Shown piece by piece: positions 1 to 6,179 of a DNA stretch of 10,945 bases. Both the position numbers and the translations under genes were made by a program. The number at the start of each line of letters is the position of its first letter. The first letter of the stretch is position 1. This DNA is from an uncultured beta proteobacterium. GTDB lineage: Bacteria; Pseudomonadota; Gammaproteobacteria; Burkholderiales; Burkholderiaceae_C. The notes below the pieces were generated by a model that saw only the letters and a program-made list of their open reading frames with translations, had not been told where the DNA came from and did not search any database. The DNA lies in assembly GCA_903944555.1 (NCBI GenBank), contig CAJASG010000259.1:1-10945 (forward strand), given 5' to 3'.

Positions 1-1012
1 CGTAGTAATCAAAGTCCTGCAGCTTCAGGTTGGCGCGGGCCAACATGCGCGGCACGGCGTAGGCAGGTGCCATTAGCAAGCCTTCTTTGGCGTCGTTGTC
101 GAAGAAATCAACCGCAGCCACTTCGCTGAAGGTGATGTAAGCCAGCACCGGCAGGTTGCGGGCCTTGGCCCACTCTTCGCTGGCCAGCAGCACGGCAGAA
201 GCACCATCGGTCAACGGGGTGGAGTTGCCGGCGGTGAGCGTGCCTTTTTCCGGGGCTACTTTTTTGTCGAACACGGGCTTGAGCGAGCGCAGTTTTTCGA
301 TGCTGAGGTCACCACGCAGGTTGTTGTCGCGGCTCACGCCCTTGAATGGGGTCATCAGGTCGTTGAAGAAGCCATCGTCGTAAGCCTGGGCCAGGTTCAT
401 GTGGCTCTTCAGGGCCAGCGCGTCCTGGTCTTCGCGGCTGATGTTCCACTGCTGGGCCATCTGTTCAGCATGCTCGCCCATGGACAAGCCGGTACGTGGC
501 TCCCCGTTGCGTGGCAAGGCAGGTTGCACCAGCATGGCGGGGCGGATTTTGGACAACGCGGTCAGGCGCTGCGCCGTGGTCTTGGCGCGCGAGGCTTCCA
601 GCATGATCTTGCGCAGTTTTTCGTTCAGGCCAATGGGCGCGTCCGAGGTGGTGTCCACACCACCGGCAATACCACACTCGATGTGGCCCAAGGCAATCTT
701 GTTGGCCACCACCATGGCAGCTTCCAGACCAGTGCCACAGGCTTGCTGCAAGTCAAACGCGGGGGTGTCACGCGACAGCGTGGTGGAGAGCACGCATTCG
801 CGCACCAAGTTGAAGTCGCGGGCGTGCTTCATGACGGCACCACCGACCACATCGCCCAGGCGCTCACCGTGGAGATTGAAACGATCCACCAAGCCTTGCA
901 GCGTGGCGGTAAACATCTCCTGGTTGGAGACGGTGGAATACACGGTGTTGGAGCGGGCAAACGGAATACGGTTGCCGCCCAAAATGGCGACGCGGCGAAT
1001 GTTAGTGGTCAT
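1..1012 (-). CDS. Acetyl-CoA C-acetyltransferase (FadI/FadA2-type thiolase), 3' part outside window
   Basis: Thiolase that cleaves 3-ketoacyl-CoA to acetyl-CoA plus a shortened acyl-CoA, or condenses in reverse, in the cytoplasm. The frame opens at ATG 1012 (MTTNIRRVAILGGNRIPFAR) and runs open through the left edge, giving 337 codons of an expected ~430. Cys92 in QQACGTGLEA is the acyl-accepting nucleophile. GIAGGVDTTSDAPIGL and TGLSMGEHAEQMA are also typical of the FadI group. The visible part stops at KLQDFDYY, just before the EIHEAFA histidine motif, so that motif and the C-terminal Cys-Gly loop lie outside. A purine-rich AGAGAAG five bases before the ATG serves as ribosome binding site. 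It is the third gene after fabG and maoC, 55 bases behind maoC, and is probably co-transcribed. The family call is firm; chain-length preference and direction are not readable from the sequence. Confidence 0.93.
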   Translation of the reverse strand, partial: MTTNIRRVAILGGNRIPFARSNTVYSTVSNQEMFTATLQGLVDRFNLHGERLGDVVGGAVMKHARDFNLVRECVLSTTLSRDTPAFDLQQACGTGLEAAMVVANKIALGHIECGIAGGVDTTSDAPIGLNEKLRKIMLEASRAKTTAQRLTALSKIRPAMLVQPALPRNGEPRTGLSMGEHAEQMAQQWNISREDQDALALKSHMNLAQAYDDGFFNDLMTPFKGVSRDNNLRGDLSIEKLRSLKPVFDKKVAPEKGTLTAGNSTPLTDGASAVLLASEEWAKARNLPVLAYITFSEVAAVDFFDNDAKEGLLMAPAYAVPRMLARANLKLQDFDYY

Positions 1013-1067
1013 GGTGACTTCTCTCAGAAAAATGGTTAAAAGCGAAACGCTGAATACGGTGTCGGGT

Positions 1068-1961
1068 TTAGGCGCCTTGATCGACTTTGTAGGCCAGTTG
1101 TGCGCGCAGGTGGGGCTTGTCGCCCCGGGCGTTGCGCACCTCAAACAGGGCGTTGTCGGGAAGCGGCCCCTTCAGTTGGCGGGTCGCCCACAAGGACGAT
1201 CGGGCGGGCAGGAACAAGGGGGTCTTGAATTCCGTCGTCATTTCGGCCTGTGCCAAAGGCGTATGTGGCACCAGGGCTGCCAGCGCGCGCGCGTTGGTCC
1301 ACAGACCGTGCGCAATGGCTTGGCGAAACCCAAACAGTTTGGCCGACAGGGCCGACACATGGATGGGATTCAAATCGCCCGACACCACGCCATAACGGCG
1401 CCCGATGTCAGCCGGCGCAGAAAAATCAGCCTGGTGCGACAGGGGTAACTCCGACCCGATTGCGCTGGCATACTCCGCGCCTACGGGGTTTTTGACACCG
1501 ATGCGAAGCAGCGACTGGGTGGCTTCCCACACCAATTCGTCATTACGCAAAATCGCCATTTCCAGATTGAATATCTGGCCTTTTTCATGGGCGATCAGCG
1601 TGCCGGTGCGCATCTCCACACGCAGGGCGTCGCCCGCGTTCAGGCGCTGGTGCTGCCGGATGCGGTTACCGAGATGCACCGTGCCCATGGCAGGCCAGGG
1701 GCAGTTGTCCGAGCCAAAAAACGCCATAGCCAAAGGAAAGGTCAGCAACTGCGGATAGATGAGCGGCACACCATGCGCCGCGGTGAAGCCGCAGACCTTG
1801 GCGTAAGCGGCAATCTCAGCCGCATCCAGCACCACGTTTGGGCGCACATAGGTCACCTTGGGCAGGGCTTTGATCACGCCGGGGCGTTTGGTGGTGGAAA
1901 GCAAGGCACCTGCATACATCTGCAGCGGGTGCATTGGTTTGTTGATTTCAATGGTCTTCAT
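1068..1961 (-). CDS. Double-hotdog MaoC-family (R)-specific enoyl-CoA hydratase / 3-hydroxyacyl dehydratase (HtdX-like)
   Basis: Predicted to add water reversibly to trans-2-enoyl thioesters, giving (R)-3-hydroxyacyl thioesters. The 297-residue protein fits a tandem hotdog: an N-terminal non-catalytic half (about residues 45-155) and a C-terminal MaoC half (about 180-290). The hydratase-2 motif is clear at 195-201, GDLNPIH, with Asp196 and His201 as the expected catalytic pair, followed by AIAHGLW at 215-221. The start is placed at ATG 1961 (MKTIEINKPM); the frame extends to a TTG at 1988 directly against the fabG stop, but that would add nine unconvincing residues. The ATG lies 27 bases after the fabG stop with only a weak AAAGAA upstream. 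Its setting between ketoreductase and thiolase matches Rv0241c (HtdX) of M. tuberculosis. CoA versus ACP substrate is undecided; CoA is likelier beside a thiolase. Confidence 0.9.
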   Translation of the reverse strand: MKTIEINKPMHPLQMYAGALLSTTKRPGVIKALPKVTYVRPNVVLDAAEIAAYAKVCGFTAAHGVPLIYPQLLTFPLAMAFFGSDNCPWPAMGTVHLGNRIRQHQRLNAGDALRVEMRTGTLIAHEKGQIFNLEMAILRNDELVWEATQSLLRIGVKNPVGAEYASAIGSELPLSHQADFSAPADIGRRYGVVSGDLNPIHVSALSAKLFGFRQAIAHGLWTNARALAALVPHTPLAQAEMTTEFKTPLFLPARSSLWATRQLKGPLPDNALFEVRNARGDKPHLRAQLAYKVDQGA

Positions 1962-1988
1962 GGGATTAAGTTCTTTGCCTGGGCGCAA

Positions 1989-3398
1989 TTACGCGCCGAT
2001 CAGGCTTTGTCCACACACGCGCACCACATTGCCCGTCAGACCGCTGGAGGCTGGGCTGGCAAACCAGGCGATTGCCTCGGCCACATCCTGGGGCTGTCCG
2101 CCCTGGCTCATGGAATTCATACGACGACCGGCTTCGCGGATGGCAAAGGGCACTGCGGCGGTCATTTGGGTCTCAATAAAGCCCGGTGCAACCGCGTTAA
2201 TGGTGATGCCCTTCTTGGCAAAAATGGGCGCGGTGCTTTGCACCATGCCCACCACACCGGCCTTGGACAGCGCGTAGTTGGTCTGGCCCAGGTTACCGGC
2301 AATGCCGGAGATAGACGACACACACACAATGCGGCCACCGTCTTTCAACGCACCGGACTCCACCAGCGCGTCGTTGATGCGCTCCTGGGTCGACAGGTTA
2401 ACGTTGACCACCATCTGCCAGAAGTGCTCTTTCATGTTGGCAATGGTCTTGTCGCGGGTAATACCAGCGTTGTGTACCACCACATCCCAGCCACCATCTA
2501 ACTTGGCGGCGTCCACCAGCTTTTGCGGTGCATCCTCCGCTCCAATGTCCAACGCAATGGCGGTGCCACCCAGCTTGGCGGCAATCTCGTCCAGGCCAGG
2601 TTGCGCTTGTGGCACATCCAGACAGATCACAGTGGCGCCTTCGCGGGCCATGACTTCGGCAATCGACGCGCCAATGCCGCGTGAGGCACCAGTTACCAGC
2701 ACTTTTTTACCAGCCAAGGGCTTGGCCCAGTCGGCCGGAACGGCCTGTGTACCCACGGTCTGGCCGACACGGATGACCTGTGCAGACACATAGGCGCTGC
2801 GCGGTGACAGCAAAAAGCGCAGGGTGGATTCGAGTTGGCCCTCAGCGCCTTCGGCCACATAGACCAGTTGCACGGCGATGGCCTTCTTGAGTTCTTTGGC
2901 CAGCGAACGGCTCAAGCCTTCCAGCGCACGCTGAATGGTGGCTTGGCGGGCAGTGGCACAGCCTTCCGGTGGGCGACCCAGAATCACCACTCGGCCACAA
3001 GGCAACACAGAGCGAGCGGCGTCATGAAAAAACTGGTACAGCGCATCCGACTGCGTGCTGTCGGTCAAGCCGGTGGCGTCAAACACCAGGGCTTTGACCT
3101 TTTCGCCAGGCTTGCCATCCACACCCCAGCGGCCAGTCATCAGGCCCGCCTTATTGGCCACAGGCATCCATTGCGCCAGTTGGGCATGGGCCAGGCTTTG
3201 CACCGCCATCGATTTGAAGGCCGCCGCCAGCGCTTCCAACAACTGCGGTTCACCGCCACCGCCCAGCAAAACCGATCCTTTGACCACGGCTTGGCCCGAC
3301 TTGTAGCGCTCCAGTGGCATCGGCTTGGGTAAGCCCAAGGCATCGGCCAGCTTAGCGCCCAGAGGAGAGTTGGCAAAATTAAGGTAGTTATCAGTCAT
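1989..3398 (-). CDS. fabG: High-molecular-weight 3-oxoacyl-(ACP/CoA) reductase, FabG4 type
   Basis: Short-chain dehydrogenase/reductase that interconverts 3-ketoacyl and (R)-3-hydroxyacyl thioesters. At 469 residues it is nearly twice a normal FabG. Residues 1-~225 form the extra N-terminal domain (flavodoxin-like in M. tuberculosis FabG4, Rv0242c) and about 230-469 is the catalytic Rossmann domain. Visible motifs: TGASRGIG 236-243, NAG 310-312, Asn334, Ser362, Tyr375 and Lys379, with Asn-Ser-Tyr-Lys spacing equal to that of E. coli FabG (N110, S138, Y151, K155). Asp261 ends the second strand (VICLD), which favours NADH over NADPH, as reported for FabG4. ATG 3398 is the only sensible start (MTDNYLNFANSPLG). 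The Shine-Dalgarno is weak (GGAA 8 bases upstream). First gene of the operon; its promoter and two operators lie in the gap to tetR. Confidence 0.93.
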   Translation of the reverse strand: MTDNYLNFANSPLGAKLADALGLPKPMPLERYKSGQAVVKGSVLLGGGGEPQLLEALAAAFKSMAVQSLAHAQLAQWMPVANKAGLMTGRWGVDGKPGEKVKALVFDATGLTDSTQSDALYQFFHDAARSVLPCGRVVILGRPPEGCATARQATIQRALEGLSRSLAKELKKAIAVQLVYVAEGAEGQLESTLRFLLSPRSAYVSAQVIRVGQTVGTQAVPADWAKPLAGKKVLVTGASRGIGASIAEVMAREGATVICLDVPQAQPGLDEIAAKLGGTAIALDIGAEDAPQKLVDAAKLDGGWDVVVHNAGITRDKTIANMKEHFWQMVVNVNLSTQERINDALVESGALKDGGRIVCVSSISGIAGNLGQTNYALSKAGVVGMVQSTAPIFAKKGITINAVAPGFIETQMTAAVPFAIREAGRRMNSMSQGGQPQDVAEAIAWFASPASSGLTGNVVRVCGQSLIGA

Positions 3399-3423
3399 GG
3401 TTAGATTCCGAGTTGTTCGCCGC

Positions 3424-3439
3424 GGTACGTATTAGTACC
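3424..3439. promoter_or_regulatory. Operator 1, inverted repeat GGTAC-N6-GTACC
   Basis: Perfect 5-bp inverted repeat GGTAC-GTATTA-GTACC. It lies just downstream of the predicted fabG transcription start, within the untranslated leader. A second copy with the same arms and the same 6-bp spacing is centred 44 bp away. Read on the minus strand both copies share GGTACT-N5-GTACC, preceded by TT and followed by G. The likely ligand is the divergent TetR-family protein, which is an inference from position. Confidence 0.65.
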
Positions 3440-3449
3440 AACCGGGCGA

Positions 3450-3478
3450 ATCATGCGTTTCCCGCTCGGTACCGTCAA
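3450..3478 (-). promoter_or_regulatory. Sigma70-type promoter of the fabG-maoC-thiolase operon
   Basis: On the minus strand TTGACG (3478-3473, 5 of 6 matches to -35) is followed after exactly 17 bases by CATGAT (3455-3450, 4 of 6 matches to -10). The start point would be near 3443, leaving a leader of about 45 bases before the fabG ATG at 3398. The -35 box is the spacer of operator 2, and operator 1 begins a few bases after the predicted start point. That arrangement fits direct repression. Seen by eye only, no transcript evidence. Confidence 0.6.
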
Positions 3479-3483
3479 GTACC
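3468..3483. promoter_or_regulatory. Operator 2, inverted repeat GGTAC-N6-GTACC
   Basis: Perfect inverted repeat GGTAC-CGTCAA-GTACC, the second copy of the motif at 3424-3439. Its spacer on the minus strand is TTGACG, the proposed -35 box of fabG, so a bound repressor would block RNA polymerase. It also lies upstream of tetR and could serve autoregulation. The centre-to-centre distance to operator 1 is 44 bp, about four helical turns, so both dimers could sit on the same face. Confidence 0.68.
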
Positions 3484-3544
3484 AAATCGGTTATTCTTGG
3501 TCTTTAGGCGGCATTACCTAATCAACACCGCACCAGGACTTGCC

Positions 3545-4162
3545 ATGAACGCATCCGACCCGTTAACCCAAGCTACCGAGGCCAGCGAGCATCAGCAACG
3601 CCTGTTTGACGGCATGGCCAGGGCGGTGGCAGCCAAGGGTTACGGCGCCATCACGATTGCCGACATCGTGCGTGAGGCCGGCGTTTCACGGCGCACGTTT
3701 TACGAACACTTCACCACCAAGGCCGACTGCCTGATTGCGCTGTACGCATCTGCCAGTCGCAATGCGCTCAACGCCCTGCGCTCATCCCTGGACCCGAACC
3801 GCACCTGGCAGACGCAAGTAGAAGTGGCCATGGTGGCTTACCTGAATTGCCTGGAAAACAACCCGCTGGTCATGCGCACCCTGTTTGTGGAGATTTTGGG
3901 TCTGGGCGCACCGGGCTTGGCCGCACGCAGGCGGGTGAACCAGGAGATTGCCGACTTCATGTGCAAGGTCATCAACGCCTCAGAGGGCCGCGACGTGCTG
4001 GCCCCTGACATGGCCATGGCGGTGGTTGGTGGCGTGAACGAGTTGGCGCTCCAACTCATTGAGCAAGACCGGGTGCAAGACCTGCAACTGGTCGCCGCAA
4101 CCGCCGGCGCGTTGTTGCGTGCAGTCGTGGGCGCCAAAGCGCCGCTTGCTCCGCCCCAGTAA
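3545..4162 (+). CDS. TetR/AcrR-family transcriptional regulator
   Basis: DNA-binding repressor, probably of the divergent fatty-acyl operon and of itself. Translation from ATG 3545 gives 205 residues (MNASDPLTQATEASEHQQ), a normal size for the family. The frame reaches back to a TTG at 3413, but that extension crosses both operators and has no family character. AGGA at 3535-3538, six bases before the ATG, is a good ribosome binding site and decides the start. The helix-turn-helix is at about 36-55, with the classic sequence TIADIVREAGVSRRTFYEHF, followed by KADCLIALY. Residues ~70-200 are the variable helical ligand-binding and dimer domain, so the effector cannot be read; an acyl-CoA is plausible from the neighbours. 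The tetR promoter itself is not clear: TATTCT at 3492-3497 is a possible -10 without a good -35. Confidence 0.93.
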   Translation: MNASDPLTQATEASEHQQRLFDGMARAVAAKGYGAITIADIVREAGVSRRTFYEHFTTKADCLIALYASASRNALNALRSSLDPNRTWQTQVEVAMVAYLNCLENNPLVMRTLFVEILGLGAPGLAARRRVNQEIADFMCKVINASEGRDVLAPDMAMAVVGGVNELALQLIEQDRVQDLQLVAATAGALLRAVVGAKAPLAPPQ

Positions 4163-4175
4163 CCTTTAAATTCAA

Positions 4176-4187
4176 TTGCCTACTCAA
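4176..4187. promoter_or_regulatory. Upstream MarR-type half-conserved site TTGCCTACTCAA
   Basis: This 12-mer matches the perfect palindrome at 4206-4217 in ten of twelve positions (TTGCCTAxxCAA) and begins 30 bp upstream of it, close to three helical turns. It probably gives a second, weaker repressor contact. It begins 13 bases after the tetR stop codon. Confidence 0.45.
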
Positions 4188-4205
4188 ACAAAGCCGCGGC
4201 AATAT

Positions 4206-4217
4206 TTGCCTAGGCAA
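4206..4217. promoter_or_regulatory. MarR operator, perfect palindrome TTGCCTAGGCAA
   Basis: Perfect 12-bp palindrome directly before the TATAAT box of marR, with one base between them. Size and symmetry suit a MarR dimer, and occupation would block the promoter of the whole efflux operon. A further GGCAA at 4198-4202 can also pair with the TTGCC of this site (GGCAA-TAT-TTGCC), so GGCAA/TTGCC half-sites are clustered here. Binding by the adjacent MarR protein is inferred from position. Confidence 0.65.
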
Positions 4218-4218
4218 G

Positions 4219-4224
4219 TATAAT
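4219..4224 (+). promoter_or_regulatory. -10 box (TATAAT) of the marR-efflux operon promoter
   Basis: Exact TATAAT, with its last base 8 before the A of the marR ATG at 4232. No good -35 is visible at 16-18 bases (CGGCAA-like sequence only). The predicted start point falls on or next to the ATG, which would make the transcript leaderless for marR unless translation starts at ATG 4301. Confidence 0.6.
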
Positions 4225-4231
4225 TCCCAGA

Positions 4232-4741
4232 ATGAAATCAGACCAACCCACGACCTACGCCACGTTCTACAGCGCGGAGAACTTCCAGCCAGAGGAAAGC
4301 ATGGGTTACCTGATGCGCCAGATCTTGAGTGCGGTGGCCCAGCAAGTGGAGCGTCAACTCGCCCACGCTGACCTGACCAACGCGCAATGGGTGCCCCTGC
4401 TCAAGCTGTACACGAAGCAAGCCTCCACCGTGGCCGAACTGGCGCGGGCCTGCCACCTGGACACGGGAGCCATGACCCGGCTGCTGGACCGCCTGGAGGC
4501 CAAGGGCCTGTGCCAGCGGGTGCGCTCGGAAGAAGACCGCCGGGTGGTCAACATTGTCCTGACCGCGGCGGGCACGCAGGCTGCCGCGGCCATTCCGGGC
4601 CTGCTGAGCAGTGTGCAAAACGCCCATCTGGAGGGCTTCACGCCCGAAGAATTTACGACCTTGAAAAGCTTTTTGCGCCGCATTTTGAACAATACCCAAG
4701 CGACAAGCACTGACACACCCGGAGACTGCGATGCGGTTTAA
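4232..4741 (+). CDS. MarR-family transcriptional regulator of the efflux operon
   Basis: Winged-helix repressor, 169 residues from ATG 4232, expected to bind the TTGCC/GGCAA sites upstream and release on binding a drug or phenolic ligand. The core runs from MGYLMRQIL (residues 24-32) through the winged helix: TVAELARACHLDTGAMTRLLDRLEAKG (recognition helix around DTGAMTRLLDRLE) and the wing with RVRSEEDRRVVNIVLT, a textbook MarR signature. Two starts are possible. ATG 4232 has no Shine-Dalgarno and sits at the predicted transcription start; ATG 4301 (MGYLMRQ) has AGAGGA just upstream but drops 23 residues. I prefer 4232 because the N-terminal FYSAENFQPEES stretch looks like that of other betaproteobacterial members, from memory. 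The 3' end overlaps the lipoprotein gene by 11 bases. Confidence 0.92.
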   Translation: MKSDQPTTYATFYSAENFQPEESMGYLMRQILSAVAQQVERQLAHADLTNAQWVPLLKLYTKQASTVAELARACHLDTGAMTRLLDRLEAKGLCQRVRSEEDRRVVNIVLTAAGTQAAAAIPGLLSSVQNAHLEGFTPEEFTTLKSFLRRILNNTQATSTDTPGDCDAV

Positions 4742-6179
4742 CACCACCCTCCTCAGCGCACTGGCGCTCGCCACCCTGAGCGCCTGCGCCAATTTCTCGG
4801 GTATTTCCCCCAAGGCCACGGTTTTAACGCCAGCGGCACTGGGCTTGGACAGTGCCACTGGCACGCCCCCCGCCGCCGTACCTGCGCTGGACAGCCAATG
4901 GTGGCTGCTGTTTGGTGATGCGCAGCTAACCCAGTTGGTGGACCAGGCCTTGGCCCAAAGCCCGAGTCTGCGCGTGGCACAGGCCCGCTTGGCACGGGCA
5001 CAGGCCGGGCTCGAACTGGTCGGTGCAGCCGGTGGACCACAGGTCAATGGCAGCGTGGACCTCAACCGCCAGCGCTTCCCTGCCCACGGCATGTACCCGG
5101 CCCCTTTGGCAGGAAACATCTTCGAGACCGGCACGCTGCAAGCTTCCGCCAGTTGGGAGCTGGATTTCTTTGGCAAAAACCGCGCGGCTCTGGACGCCGC
5201 GTTGGGCCAGGCGCGCGCCTCGGAGGCCGATGGCCAGGCCGCTGCGATGTTGCTGGCCAGCAATGTGGTGCGCAGCTACTTCGCGCTGGTGCGCATCAAC
5301 GCCCATATCGGCCTGGCGCAGCGCACCCTGGCACAGCGTGAGCAGGCCAAGGGCTTGGTGCAAGACCGGGTGAACGCCGGGTTGGACACCCAACTCGAAT
5401 TGCAGCAAAGCGAAAGCGCCCTGCCCGACGCCCGCTTTCAAATCGAGCTATTGCAAGAGCAGCGGTCGTTGACGTTGAACGCCCTGGCAGCCCTCACTTC
5501 ACAGCCAAATATGGCCTTAGCCCTTACGGAACGTGCGCAAGCAGCTATTAAATCAATAGCAGTTTCAAACTCAATCCCGATCGACCTGCTGGGTCGTCGG
5601 GCCGACATTGCTGCGGCCCGTTGGCGGATTGAGGCGGCCACGCGCGACATCGACAGCGCCCGGGCCCAGTTCTACCCCAACATCAACCTGACTGCCTTCG
5701 CCGGCTTCTCCAGTATTGGCTTTGACAAACTGCTACAGACCGGCAGTGACCAGTGGGGCGTTGGGCCCGCCATTCGCCTGCCTTTGTTTGACAGTGGTCG
5801 CCTGCGCGCAAATCTGCGTGGCAAGACGGCCGACATGGACGCAGCGGTGGAAAGCTACAACGCGCTGGTCATCCAGGCCGTGCACGAGGTGACCGACCAA
5901 CTGACCTCCGCCAAGGCCATCACCCGCCAGCAGACCGAACAGTCCGCCGCACAGATCTCCGCCGAATCGGCTTATTCCATTGCAGTGCAACGCTACCAGG
6001 CCGGTCTTGGCAACTACCTGGGCGTGCTCAGCGCCGAGACCGCCGTGCTGAGCCAGCGCCTTCAAGGCGTGGATCTGACCGCCCGCGCACTGGACACCCA
6101 AGTGCAGTTGATCCGCGCACTGGGAGGCGGCTACACGCCCGACACCTCGAACACACTTTCACAGAAATCGACACCATGA
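4731..6179 (+). CDS. Outer-membrane efflux lipoprotein, NodT/OprM family
   Basis: Trimeric TolC-like channel that carries substrate from the adaptor-pump complex across the outer membrane. It is 482 residues, normal for the family. A lipoprotein signal is visible: basic start, hydrophobic stretch, then LSAC with the lipidated Cys19; position +2 is Ala, so sorting to the outer membrane is expected. Two outer-membrane efflux repeats follow, about 55-270 and 285-465, with the family landmark LLGRRADIAAARWRIEAA at 286-303 and FYPNINLTAFAG at 314-325. ATG 4731 has GGAG (4721-4724) six bases upstream, inside marR. The stop overlaps the adaptor start (ATGA). Residues ~267-281, in the linker between the repeats, are encoded by an AT-rich palindromic element at 5531-5572, unlike the surrounding GC-rich codons. 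Confidence 0.94.
   Translation: MRFNTTLLSALALATLSACANFSGISPKATVLTPAALGLDSATGTPPAAVPALDSQWWLLFGDAQLTQLVDQALAQSPSLRVAQARLARAQAGLELVGAAGGPQVNGSVDLNRQRFPAHGMYPAPLAGNIFETGTLQASASWELDFFGKNRAALDAALGQARASEADGQAAAMLLASNVVRSYFALVRINAHIGLAQRTLAQREQAKGLVQDRVNAGLDTQLELQQSESALPDARFQIELLQEQRSLTLNALAALTSQPNMALALTERAQAAIKSIAVSNSIPIDLLGRRADIAAARWRIEAATRDIDSARAQFYPNINLTAFAGFSSIGFDKLLQTGSDQWGVGPAIRLPLFDSGRLRANLRGKTADMDAAVESYNALVIQAVHEVTDQLTSAKAITRQQTEQSAAQISAESAYSIAVQRYQAGLGNYLGVLSAETAVLSQRLQGVDLTARALDTQVQLIRALGGGYTPDTSNTLSQKSTP
5531..5572. repeat. AT-rich palindromic element inside the lipoprotein channel gene
   Basis: GCTATT-AAATC-AATAGC (5544-5560) is a perfect 6-bp inverted repeat with a 5-base loop. It is flanked by GTGCGCAAGCA on the left and AGTTTCAAACTC on the right; the latter contains its own GTTT/AAAC pairing (GAGTTTGAAACT on the other strand). 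The AT-rich patch is out of character with the gene. From memory, sequences like CTATTGATTTAATAGCTG followed by CTTGCGCA recur in intergenic regions of Comamonadaceae genomes. Its length keeps the reading frame open and it falls in the variable linker between the two channel repeats. Element boundaries are estimates. Confidence 0.5.

Noticed and set aside
1041..1051. AGCG-AAA-CGCT hairpin with a T-run on the minus strand between maoC and the thiolase gene, as a terminator
   Set aside because: The stem is only 4 bp with an imperfect tract, and the genes form a functional unit; too weak to call.
399..1448. Long plus-strand open frame (349 codons) opposite the thiolase and maoC genes
   Set aside because: No family motif, Arg/Ser-rich composition typical of antisense GC-rich frames, and it spans two genes with firm minus-strand homology.
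1962..1988. TTG start extending maoC by nine residues
   Set aside because: TTG directly abuts the fabG stop and the added residues look like translated spacer; ATG 1961 gives the usual N-terminus.
1587..2501. Plus-strand open frame opposite maoC/fabG
   Set aside because: His/Gly-rich shadow translation with no domain; both minus-strand genes have catalytic motifs in place.
3413..3544. TTG start extending tetR by 44 residues
   Set aside because: The extension runs through both operators and the fabG promoter, while ATG 3545 has AGGA at good spacing.
4193..4200. GCCGCGGC palindrome before marR
   Set aside because: Short GC palindrome, common by chance in this composition, not positioned as a hairpin terminator for tetR.
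4238..5263. Minus-strand open frame (341 codons) across marR and the channel gene
   Set aside because: Shadow of two well-supported plus-strand genes; no recognisable domain.
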